From contig CM023454.1 of the NCBI GenBank assembly GCA_013339765.2, positions 151,624,480 to 151,688,479 of the forward strand: a DNA stretch of 64,000 nucleotides, in the 5' to 3' direction. This document shows positions 49,613 through 59,046 of the stretch, one piece after another (positions within the stretch are counted from its first letter, which is position 1; every line of letters begins with the position of its first letter). The translations under genes and the position numbers were made by a program. Under the pieces are notes generated by a model, which had not been told where the DNA came from, did no database searches, and saw only the letters and a list, made by a program, of their open reading frames with translations. Source of the stretch: Haemaphysalis longicornis (Eukaryota > Arthropoda > Arachnida > Ixodida > Ixodidae).

Positions 49613-52408
49613 ATGGAATCGCTTCGTCGCCGCCGGGGAGTTCTTCGCGCCACCGTCACGAAGAAGATGACGGCACTCGACGCGCTCCTGCAGAACCCGG
49701 CGGCACCGACTCTCGAATTTCAGACGCTGCTGGACATAATTCTCGACAAGCAGCGAGCCTTGCACGAGCTGGACAGCCAGATTCAGGCGGCTCTCACAGA
49801 CGAGGAATTCGACGCGGACGTGTTGGATGCCATTGACTACGACGAGCGCATCTGCGCCCTTCGCACGCGCGTGCGCTCCGTCACGAGCCCGGCCCCTTCA
49901 GCCAGCGCAGCTACAGCCGAGTCTGGTGAGCCTTGCGGGAGCGCACCTTCTCAGCCTCGACCGGGCACCCCTCAGACAACGCAGGGAACCCGCTTCGCCG
50001 CACTCCCGAAGCTCCAGATACCGAACTTCTCGGGCGACCGACGCGACTGGCAAGGGTTCTGGGACCAGTTCGAGTCAAGCATCCATTCGAACGCGACTTT
50101 GCCACGCATCGAGAAGTTTAAGTACCTTCTCTCGTACTTGACCGGTGCCGCCAAGGACGCGATCGAGGGCATCAGGCTGGCCGACGACAATTACGACTTC
50201 GCCGTCAAAATCATTACCAACAGATTTGGGCGGAAAGACCTTCTCGTGGACGACCACCTGGACAAATTGCTCGCATTGGAGCCGGTGCAGAATTCGGCCG
50301 ACACCGACAAATTGCGGGTCCTCTACGACACGGTCACGTTTCGCATAAACGCGTTGGAGGGCCTGGGCGTTTCCCCGGACCAGTACTCCGTCGTGCTCGA
50401 TCGCGTATTGCTGCGGACCTTGCCGCACGACCTGGGCCTCTTGTACCGGCAAAGGCTGAAGGAGGCGCAGCAGGACGCATCCGAGGTGTCCGCGTCCCCT
50501 TCCGCCAGATCCAAGGAAATCAAGGTGATCCTGGACTTTCTCCGCGTCCAGGTGGAGATTCGAGAGGAGAGCGCCTCCGATCGTTCTGTGCCGTCAACGC
50601 ACCGCGTCCAGGAGAGGGGTCAGTCGTCGCCACCGCGTGTCGTTCTTCCAACGGCAATGACTCTGAGCGCCCAATTTCCCTCTGCGGGGCGGCCCAGGTG
50701 TCAACTTTGCAACGCTCAGGACCACGTCCTCGCCCACTGCACATCGGCAGTATCACCCGAGGAGAAGCGAAAGCGATTGCAGGCAAACAGGTGTTGTTTC
50801 AGGTGTGGAAAGCACAACCATTTCGCCAGACACTGCAGAACAGCCAACAGTCTTGTCTGCAGCCACTGTTCCCGTCGCCACCTCACGTCGCCGTGCGACA
50901 TCCAGCTCCCTGCGGAAGGGTTTTGGCCCACCAGTCCAGAGTCGGAGCAAAGTCCAAGCAAAGATGCAGCAATCAATAATGCCAGCGCGGTAACATCCGC
51001 GTCAACCAGCGGTGCAGGACCCATGTCGGTGCTTCTCCAGACAGGCCGTGCATGGGCCCTCGGCAAGAGTCACCAGCTGCTCGTTCGCTTTTTGTTGGAC
51101 ACCGGGAGCCAGCGAACATTCATTCGACGCGACGTGTCCCAAGCACTTTGTTGTCCGGTCAACGGTGTCGAACGTCTCACGCTTTCTACGTTCGGAGACA
51201 CTCGCCCGAGAGCACCTGTTACGTGCAACAGAGTCTCTTTGACACTTAAAAGTCAGCACAATGGCCAGAACATCACAGTCGAGGCCCTGGAAGTCCCCAG
51301 CATCTGCACCATCACAAGCCCGCCCGTCAGCAAAGAAATCGTTCGTGTGATGTCCGATCAGGGTCAAGTTGCTGCGGATGCCCGACTAGCGCCCACGTTT
51401 CGAGAGAACCAGGTCAGCGTGTTGATCGGTTCAGACGCGTATTGGAAGGTGGCAACAGTAAACGTTTCGAGAATTTCCCCTACTCTGATGGCCGTGGAGA
51501 CGGTTCTGGGCTGGACCGTTCAAGGTACTCAACTCGACAGCTCAAGCCTTTCGACCGCTCACTCGAGCGCACTCTTTCTTTCCCTTGGAGAATCGTCCAC
51601 GGAAGACACCGCCGTAGACAATGATCGATCGTCCATGTGCCGCCTGGAAGTCAGTGAAACTCGGGGCACTACGGAAAACTCCACGTTCAACGACCCCGCC
51701 GTCCAACCGTTCGAACTTCAGGATCGCAAAGAAAACCACCGGGATCAGGTGTTGCTCCGCAACGAAGAACCAAGAAGCGACGTCGCCAACCATCCGTCCT
51801 TCCAAAAGGTGAAACTTGATTTTAAACAGAAGGGAGGTGACCCCTGCATCATGAAAGTGCTCGGCACGCAGTGGAAGGGCTCAGACAGCCTTGTTCTGAG
51901 GGAGGACAATATTACCACGTTTGTGTCGGAAAAGCCTGTGGCAAAGAGCGAAGCCATGCCCGCTGTTCCAAGCGCACTCCTGGCTAAGCAAAGGGAACAC
52001 GTGCCTCCAGCAGAAACTCTGCCTTCTAGAACTCTTGTTGATTCGCAGCGAGCTGCGCATACTGTGACAGCACCGTCAAGCCGCCAAGGGGTATTATCTG
52101 TGGCACCGTCCGATATGGGAATACCTCCTGCTGCTTCGATTCACCCACGAGGTAACAGAACAGCCGCCAGCCAAGCTCGAAGTAGAGGACGTCGTGCTTC
52201 TAGAAGACAAGCCGATGCCTGCCGTCTAACAACTCGACCACCATCGTCACCGGTTTCGGTCGCGACGGAGTTGTGCGACCATGCTCCTTCCGCCAGTGGA
52301 TTTCCGTCTGCCTGTCATCGGGACTTAAGATACGGCGACAGGTTCCGCAGATATTATGGTGCAACAAGTCCCTGCTCACCTTGGGGGCCGCGGGAGTGTG
52401 TTAAATAA
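49613..52408 (+). CDS. BEL-type Gag-protease protein of a deleted element
   Basis: I start at ATG 49613, the first ATG after the primer-binding site, in a good context (gccATGg). The 931-codon frame has a capsid-like region with LPKLQIPNFSGDRRDWQGFW (residues about 130-150) and LRTLPHDLGLLYRQRL. Three cysteine motifs follow: CQLCNAQDHVLAHC (about 363), CFRCGKHNHFARHC (about 395) and CSHCSRRHLTSPC. The protease active site is FLLDTGSQRTFIRR (about 495). After residue about 640 the sequence no longer follows a standard BEL pol. Short relics are joined there (MKVLGTQWKGSDSL) and the integrase tail motif (LEVEDVVLLEDKPMPAV) occurs only out of frame near 52180. The frame runs open into the 3' LTR. 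Whether it is expressed is unknown. Confidence 0.85.
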   Translation: MESLRRRRGVLRATVTKKMTALDALLQNPAAPTLEFQTLLDIILDKQRALHELDSQIQAALTDEEFDADVLDAIDYDERICALRTRVRSVTSPAPSASAATAESGEPCGSAPSQPRPGTPQTTQGTRFAALPKLQIPNFSGDRRDWQGFWDQFESSIHSNATLPRIEKFKYLLSYLTGAAKDAIEGIRLADDNYDFAVKIITNRFGRKDLLVDDHLDKLLALEPVQNSADTDKLRVLYDTVTFRINALEGLGVSPDQYSVVLDRVLLRTLPHDLGLLYRQRLKEAQQDASEVSASPSARSKEIKVILDFLRVQVEIREESASDRSVPSTHRVQERGQSSPPRVVLPTAMTLSAQFPSAGRPRCQLCNAQDHVLAHCTSAVSPEEKRKRLQANRCCFRCGKHNHFARHCRTANSLVCSHCSRRHLTSPCDIQLPAEGFWPTSPESEQSPSKDAAINNASAVTSASTSGAGPMSVLLQTGRAWALGKSHQLLVRFLLDTGSQRTFIRRDVSQALCCPVNGVERLTLSTFGDTRPRAPVTCNRVSLTLKSQHNGQNITVEALEVPSICTITSPPVSKEIVRVMSDQGQVAADARLAPTFRENQVSVLIGSDAYWKVATVNVSRISPTLMAVETVLGWTVQGTQLDSSSLSTAHSSALFLSLGESSTEDTAVDNDRSSMCRLEVSETRGTTENSTFNDPAVQPFELQDRKENHRDQVLLRNEEPRSDVANHPSFQKVKLDFKQKGGDPCIMKVLGTQWKGSDSLVLREDNITTFVSEKPVAKSEAMPAVPSALLAKQREHVPPAETLPSRTLVDSQRAAHTVTAPSSRQGVLSVAPSDMGIPPAASIHPRGNRTAASQARSRGRRASRRQADACRLTTRPPSSPVSVATELCDHAPSASGFPSACHRDLRYGDRFRRYYGATSPCSPWGPRECVK

Positions 52409-52532
52409 AGAGAAAGAAGCGCGCCACGAGGCAGGCAGCGGGGGCTCGCTCCACGAGCGCGGCTCTCGCGGCAGTCGGTCGTAGCCATCTTGGATAGCCG
52501 GACGTCTGGTCTCCTCGTTCCCTTTCGCTACA
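52399..52532 (+). repeat. 3' LTR of the BEL element
   Basis: 134 bp, starts TGTTAAATAAAG and ends TTCGCTACA, then CTCAC (52533-52537). Confidence 0.9.
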
Positions 52533-52537
52533 CTCAC

Positions 52538-53123
52538 AATGGCCCAACACAAAGCTGTTCGCCCTGACTCCGTGCTAGGTTTTTCCGTAACTTGTTTCGC
52601 TCAGGTTCCGCCGATTACCACATATGAGGTCGCAACGGCGCTCCAAGCAACGATGAAATGCACAGCTGCAGGAGACGATGGCGTTACGGCTGATAAATAA
52701 TGCCTCGGAGGGCACGTTAGCAAAACTGGCAGCCCTGTTCTCCCAGTGCTTGAGTTATCCGTGGTGCCAAAGGCGTGGAAAGATGCGAACTTAGTTCTTC
52801 TAAATAAGAAAGATGTGATAACCAATATCGTAAAAATTACAGGCCCATCACCGTGCTATCTGTTACCCACAAATTATTTACAAAGGTAATTCTCAATGGC
52901 ATAAGTGCAACTTCAGAATTTTAACAGCCATGTGAGCAGGCCGGTTTAAGGAAATGTTTCTCAACATTAAACCATATTCACGCCAGGTAATCGAAACGTG
53001 TTCGAAGTATAGTATTCCGCTGTGTATGGCATTCATAGATTATGAAAAGGCATTCGACTCAGTTCCCACAACAGCAGTAATAGTGGCGTTACATGAACAC
53101 GGAGTAGAGGAGCCGTACATAGC
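52538..53123 (+). pseudogene. RTE-like LINE: reverse transcriptase, first part
   Basis: Reads PPITTYEVATALQATMKCTA and GDDGVTAD (RT finger region), a stop, then AFIDYEKAFDSVPTTAVIVA (first catalytic Asp) and EHGVEEPYIA, where the SINE interrupts it. Frames change several times. Confidence 0.78.
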
Positions 53124-53366
53124 TTGATTGATTGATTGTATGCTTTCACACGCCGACGCCACGTAGGCGATGAGGCGCGCCTTAGTGGAGCGTTCCGGAT
53201 TAGTTTTGACCACCTGGAGATCTTTAACGTGCTCCGAAATCTCGTACACACGGGCGTTTTTGCTTTTCGCCTCTATCAGAAAAGCGACCGCCGCCGCCGG
53301 TAATCGAACCTGCGACCTCGTGCTGAGCAGCGCACCACCTTAGCCACTGAGACACCGTGGCGGGTA
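53124..53366 (-). mobile_element. tRNA-derived SINE, Ruka-like, copy 2
   Basis: Same design as copy 1 but more diverged: CAATCAAT tail, TCGTACACACGGGCG-type body (reverse complement), B box CGCAGGTTCGATTACCGGC and A box GTGTCTCAGTGGCTAAGGTG on the minus strand. It is flanked by the degenerate direct repeats CCGTACATAGC (left) and GCGCACATTGC (right). It interrupts the RTE-like LINE just after EEPYIA. Confidence 0.85.
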
Positions 53367-54324
53367 GGCGCACATTGCGATCTTCAAACATATAGTATAT
53401 ATGAGGGGTGCACCGGAACTTCGCAGCTCCATCAAAGAACATGGAAGGTTCCTATACAAAAAGGTGTCCGGCAGGGAAATACGATATCCCCCCCCCAATT
53501 ATTCACAGCCTGTCTGGAGAATGTGTTCAGAAATTTTAGGTGGAGAAAACAGGGGGGGGAGAATTGATGGGGAATATCGCAGCCACCTAAGGTTTGCAGG
53601 CGACTTTTTCCTGTTCAGTAAAAGCAGCACGAATTTGCATGGATGTTCTGCCAATTGTACTCTGAAAGTATGGCAACAGGCTTAAAGATCAACAGAAACA
53701 AATCGAAGGTAATGTTGAAGCAGTATACAGCAATACGAGACTTTAAGGGTCTTGGAAACAGTACGCCAGTACGTCTATATTGGACAAATCGTATGTGCTG
53801 ATCCAAACCATGAAACGGAAATTACCCGCAGAATTCGCATGGGACGGGCTGCTTTCGGTAAGAATTTAGATATCCTAACTAGCAATCTTCCGCTTTGCCT
53901 GAAAAAGCTCGTCTGTAATCAGTGCGTTCTTCTAGTAATGGCGTACAAGGCAGAAAATTGGGGTCTCACTAAACGACTTGAAATGAAACTTAGACCCGAA
54001 CAACGCGCTACGGAGCGGAGAATGCCAGAGGTCACGCTAAGGGATAGGAAACCAGCCGCGTGGATTCGGGAACCGACTACGGTGGAGGACCTTTTACTTC
54101 AAAGTAAGCGAAGGAAATGGGCATGGGCGGGTCGTATCATGCCTACGACGGACAACAGGGGGACCATCCCTTTAGCAGATTTGCTTTCCATATACCGCAA
54201 ACGCAAAACGCAGCACAAGATGGCGCGACGAGTTGAGAAAATGTGCGGGGAAAACATGGACTCAGCTGGCACTTCGAGATCTTTGGGAGAGGCTTTCGTC
54301 CTGCAGTGGGCACAACAAGGCTGA
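53367..54324 (+). pseudogene. RTE-like LINE: reverse transcriptase, C-terminal part
   Basis: After the SINE: AHIAIFKHI, KKVSGREIRYPPPNYSQPVW (a decayed KGVRQGD region), RIDGEYRSHLRFAGDFFLFS where the catalytic box FADD reads FAGD, then KINRNKSKVML and, in the frame 53752-54324, LETVRQYVYIGQIVCADPNH, ITRRIRMGRAAFGKNLDILT, KAENWGLTKRLEMKLRPEQR and DRKPAAWIREPTTVEDLLLQ. It stops at TGA (54322-54324) and is followed by TGATGATGAA, a likely 3' tail. The lost catalytic Asp and several stops mark a dead copy. Confidence 0.8.
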
Positions 54325-54329
54325 TGATG

Positions 54330-57300
54330 AAGTACGCCGCATTTGCGAACAGAGTGACTGCTCCACGTCAATACATATGTATTTCCAACGCATACAAACG
54401 AAAAATATCAGGCGCGAACAACGGCGAGAGTGGTGAGCGAGCCAGAGACTCCCGCGACTGCTTTCCAAACGGGCCGCTCGGGGAATTTCAGTGGCACCTG
54501 TACAGGCAGCGCTCGAGGCGTGTAGGGCAACCGGGACAAGTAGAGAGTCAGTGTGAAACGTGGAAATAGCACGAGCCGGGAAGCCTGAGGCGGGGATCCC
54601 GCCCACGAACGGCGGCCATCCGGGGAGCGTGAGCACCGGGAAAACGAAACGGAATTGGGAGGAGAGGCTTTAGTCGGTGACAACTGAAGAACGGCAACGG
54701 AAGCTGCCGCTGCGCCTCATCACCGCGGCAGGATGTGACTCCGCGCGGCGTAAGTAGTGCTTTACTGGGAGTATTTGAACATCGCCCGAGCCGTTTTCGT
54801 GAGTTTTCGGACTTAATATGCTTATAAACTACTGCAGCGACAATAAGCAAACTACGTGAGAAAATGCAGACAACATCACGCATTCATAGCAATCTCCTTT
54901 CAAAACGCGCGCGCCCGTTGACATCAGGGTCCGTCGCTTGGGCGGAGTGATACCGTACATGAGCTGTTGCCGTTCTTAACTTGTTCCCGAATATAGGAGG
55001 ACGGCTGCAAGAAGAGGCGCCCGCCGGGAAGCGGTGCTGACAAGCAAGCGGAGAGGGCTACCGAGGGTGCTGCACATCGGGCGGCTGAAGTGGTGACGGG
55101 CGCGACAGCAAACCTCAACAGAAAGTGCAACAACAGATCAACACAGCGTCACATACTCGATAGTTTCAAGCACCCCTCCAAAGTTTTGCTTTGCGATCCG
55201 CCTGCACGCTTTCGAATGGCTTCTATCTGTCCTTTCACGTTGCTGCCGCCGTGCAATAGATGGAAGAGTTGGTGAGGGCGGCGAATCTAGCCGGTTGTCT
55301 ATCCGCTCGCTCGGCTGTCTTCCTCCGCTCCCTTCAGCTGTGGTGTACCAGCGTCGACGACTTTGCGCTCGCCACTACCCAGTTAGAGCTCGCGGCGTAC
55401 AACAGCTCGGGTCTCCTATCGCAACAGCGTAGTGTTAGCTCGCGCTATAGAACGCTTAGCTCACGCTGTTGAACGCTCCGTGGTTGAACGCTCCTGTTGA
55501 ACGCTTCTGTGCTTACGATAGCTGTGCTAAGGTCACGGACGCCAACGCTGAACGCCGGCGTCATCGCTCAATGGGCCATTTAAGGTCATTTAAAGGTTAT
55601 TTAAGGCAATGCAAAGACATTCAAACACTGCGACGTACCAAGCCAATAACTATGTCATGCAGATGTTGAGTTCAATTTACGGAGCCTACTAGACCGTCTT
55701 ATTTGTGATAATATAGATATAACTTCCTATATAAATTGAATTCTATCTCCACTTTTCTCTATTAACTGGAATTATAGTGTTCATTGAATCTTTCTGTTAT
55801 TTCCAATATTATGCCGGGTTAGCCACCGATGTGTTACCTACCAGGGAAAAATTTGGTTATAGTTTGAACAGCTCTGATCATGAAAATACGGGATTTGGCT
55901 GTTGCATTTCGCTTTCATTTTCTTCTCCCTCTATCTCTCTTTTTTTTTGTTTCATTTATTCTTCTGGGTCTTTGCCCCACTGCTGTCTGCCAATATAAAT
56001 TTTGAAGTTAGCCGAGTTGTCGATCTACCTGAAACTTACCCTTACAAAAGTGGTTAATGAGATCGAATTGAAAGTCAATTTACATTACTTATAACATTGT
56101 GTTGACAGTCAGTTGACTCTGAATAGAAATTTTGTATTCAGTTCTCGTTAAGAATTGGCCGCCGCGTTCCAACTAAAACTGAACGCTGAGTTTTAATTGA
56201 AGGTCTATTGACAACAAGTCTGTTAATTTCCAAATGACTTTCTGTTGACTCTCAATACACTTCTGTTGAGTTCCTGAATGAGAAATATCAATTGAAAGTA
56301 TATTGAGAAAAGTCTGTTGAGTTTCAGTAGAGTATTTTTTTACTTTCTGTCGATTGTCGTGTTGAGTTCCTGTTGAGAAATGTCAAAAGAACACCTATTG
56401 AGCATAGCCAAAGCAGCCTGTTTCATTTCATTTGAGTTTTTTATCAAGCTATTTCAACAATTGTCTGGCAAAGCTCAGTTGAGATCGCTAAATATTTATT
56501 AATGAGTGTGTTTCAATAATGCGAAAATATTCCAAAAACAGGTCTCATTAAGTATGTTGCAAGGTGTCCATTGAGAAGGTGAAATAGGGAGAGGTGTTCC
56601 ATGGCAAAGCTTGCTCACGAAAGCATCACGGGAAGGCTGGAGCCTCGCAGGGTCCACTTGGTTACTTGACCGTGTAGCCTGCAAAATAGAAAAAACAGAC
56701 TTGTTTGTATGTGCCAGTACAGTATGAAATGGTGATTGCATCCCTTCTTTACGAAGCATGCTGGTCTTAGTAGCTAGCTATTTTAGAAGTCAAGTTAGAT
56801 GGTGGGTATTTTTTGGAAAGCACAGCAAGGAGACAGCACTTCAACAAATGTAAAAGCTTTTTCAGGTTTTAGTGTCTTAAAGCAAGATAGCCACACCCAC
56901 AATGGGTAGGGAGTGGAATTCCTTTACTTGCATGCCTTCCGAATTGAAGTTCCTGAAATATAGAGGAAGGTGTGTGTTTGAAGGCAAGCAGGGAGCCGCA
57001 AAATCACCTGCGCGGGTTCTTTATCGTTTCTACCACACCTTTCAGGACCAAAAGCAATCCGCATAGGCCTATGAAGTCTGGTTAAGCGACTGCATGTCCA
57101 AAAGCATACCTGTCAACCTATGGATTTTAAAATACATGAAATTTCAATGCTCAAAATTTCAAAAAACATAATTAGAAAACTGTTAACTTGCATGAACTGA
57201 CTCACAAAGTTTTAGCCTCAATAAAAGAAAACTAGTGCCAGGTGGTACTGTAAACTAAAGTTACTACAACCGGCAATCATTACGAATTGCTTCATGAATG

Positions 57301-57902
57301 TATGAGCTTATGGTGCTTTTGCGCTTACCGACTAGTGGAAAAAAATACATGAAATGTTCAGAAAGAACATGACAGAAAAAAATAAGTTGTCACTTGAATT
57401 TTGCAGTCTTTATAACTTTTTTTACGCTGAAATACGGTGTGTGCCTTGCAGTACGCTTTCACAAAGAAGTAGCACTAAGCAGAAGCTTGAAGAGATAATG
57501 TAAGACATGGGTATGTCCACATTTTTGCCTTAATCGTAACGTCAGAGGACAGAGATTAACAAGGTGGTCTGATGCCGGTTTACACACAAGGAGAACCCGA
57601 AACAGTTTTGCCTGGTGAGGTGAATAAACAACACAGTTGCTGTAATTGAGAAATAATTTCAATGCTGTTTTTTTTTTTCATTTGCTTGACGCGATTTTCT
57701 ATACAGTGCGAGCACCAAAACAATTTGGTGATACCGTGCCGACCAATCATTTACGTTATTGCTAGAGGCAAAAAAATCGGTCACAAGAAATTGGCTAAAT
57801 CCTCGCTCAATGACGCTCTAGCGTCAGTCAGTGGCGCGTCTGATACACCCATGTACAGCCAACATGTTATTCAGTGATTTGGATACTACTGGGGTGCAAA
57901 TT
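54330..57902. other. Unassigned 3.6 kb, AT-rich in part
   Basis: No coding signature recognised. Short repeats: GAACGCT in four spaced copies near 55452-55512, and the TTGAGTTTC/TTGACTCTCAAT-type imperfect repeat at 56040-56480 (listed separately). An ATACATGAAAT motif occurs near 57130 and 57345. This may be intergenic or intronic sequence of low repeat content. Confidence 0.4.
56040..56480. repeat. Imperfect short repeats rich in CTGTTGAGTT and CAATTGAAAG
   Basis: Recurring phrases include TTCTGTTGACTCTCAATACA, TCTGTTGAGTTCCTG, TCTGTTGAGTTTCAG, TCAATTGAAAGTATATTGAG and TTGAGTTCCTGTTGAGAAATGTC. They are imperfect and partly palindromic; the unit length is not regular. Confidence 0.55.
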
Positions 57903-57921
57903 CCCCCCCCCCCCCCCCCCC
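57903..57921 (+). repeat. Run of 19 C
   Basis: A homopolymer of 19 C joins unassigned sequence to the I-clade LINE tail. Confidence 0.9.
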
Positions 57922-58316
57922 GCTCATCGCACACTCAACGCTGCGCAGGCCAAGGCATGGAGGCAAGTTCAAACAAATACCTACCCCAACCCGCTGGCCT
58001 ATAGTCACTTCCATTCAGAAATCTTCTCAGACAAGTGCAACAACTGCGGCCACCGCGCACACCTCACGCAACATTATGTAGAAATGCGAAAGAAAACCAC
58101 GGAGCAAGACCCCCCTGCCCCCCATAAATATCAAAAACCTAGAGCACTGGGACACCCTGCTGCGCAGCTCCGATCCCCTAACGCAGCTACGCCATGTCCA
58201 GATGGTCGAAGAAGCCGTCAGGGTCCAAGATCTCCTGGCAGACTAACGCAGCAAAGAGAGTCTAAGTTCTCTACTTCTGGGAAAATAAAGTTCTTTCTGT
58301 CTCTTTCTCCCTCTCT
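57922..58316 (+). mobile_element. I-clade LINE 3' end
   Basis: Frame 57874-58416 reads RTLNAAQAKAWRQVQTNTYP, FHSEIFSDKCNNCGHRAHLT (cysteine motif), and in a shifted frame HWDTLLRSSDPLTQLRHVQM then VEEAVRVQDLLAD and a stop. It ends with AATAAAGTTC and a CT-rich terminus, like the tails at 12120 and 22553. The 5' part is missing. Confidence 0.75.
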
Positions 58317-58573
58317 GACCACATTCAGTCCAACTATTCAAAATTGTGCCGAGAGAGGCAGTCAGATGGTTGTGATTACAAGAAACGACAGATTTCAATT
58401 TACGCTGGCAAGTTGAGCAAGCGCTAAAGTCAAAACTGGTATTACGTCAATTTCAATGTTCAACAACTGTGCATGTTCTAGCGCAAGCTGCCTACCACCG
58501 AAGAGAAAAATTGGGTAATAAGAAATTCACGGAAAGATACAGGCAGAGAATTGGCGCTTCGTGACTGCTATAT

Positions 58574-58998
58574 TGTCACGAAGCCAAAGACGACGCAGTT
58601 GTCTTCAAGGAAAACAAGTTTATTTGAGGTTACTTGTGCTCCCTTAAAACTCAAAATAATACCCATGCGGCGAAGGAGTAATCAACAAAGTGACGAGCGA
58701 AAGCGAGCGTAGGGATTTGAATACCGTGGCGTCTGCTCTGCGGGAATTTATGTTTGGGCGCGAGTGTTTCTCGAACCGTCGAATTACATTCAGAACACTG
58801 CAGATCAAAGAAGATTATTCTTGGCTGTTGAAGGTAGTACGAAGCGCTCTCCCTATCACAGCAGATAACACGTTCGAAATAAAAATAAAGAATGGAACAA
58901 GCGCTTCACTTCACACACTGACACACACACAGACCGGCTCAGCCGGGCGGTAGAAACAAAGACAAACAAAACACAAAACCAATGCAAGGTTCGCGGCA
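58574..58998 (-). repeat. 3' LTR of Gypsy-2 (425 bp)
   Basis: Minus strand TGCCGCGAACC ... CGTGACA. It pairs with the LTR of Gypsy-1 (424 bp), and the purine tract lies immediately next to it at 58999-59010. Confidence 0.88.
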
Positions 58999-59046
58999 TT
59001 ACCCCCCTCTAAGAGTGCATCGACCCGATTCTAAAATACAAGACAG

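Larger units (their letters stand above)
49426..52532 (+). mobile_element. BEL/Pao LTR retrotransposon, internally deleted
   Basis: Two short LTRs (135 and 134 bp) with three differences flank a single 931-codon frame containing gag and protease only. A primer-binding-like TGGTGCCGAAAACCC follows the 5' LTR and a purine-rich TTGGGGGCCGCGGGAG precedes the 3' LTR. The RT, RNase H and most of the integrase are missing, so the copy is non-autonomous. Five-base target repeats (CTCAC) flank it in the RTE-like LINE. Confidence 0.92.
48545..54324 (+). mobile_element. RTE-like LINE, interrupted by BEL element and SINE
   Basis: An endonuclease part (48579-49425) continues after the BEL insertion with the RT (52538-53123) and, after a SINE, with the RT end (53367-54324). 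The BEL element sits between CTCAC repeats, and the SINE between degenerate repeats. The clade is inferred from the text of the EN and the C-terminal part; I would not exclude a related clade. Numerous stops and shifts. Confidence 0.78.
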
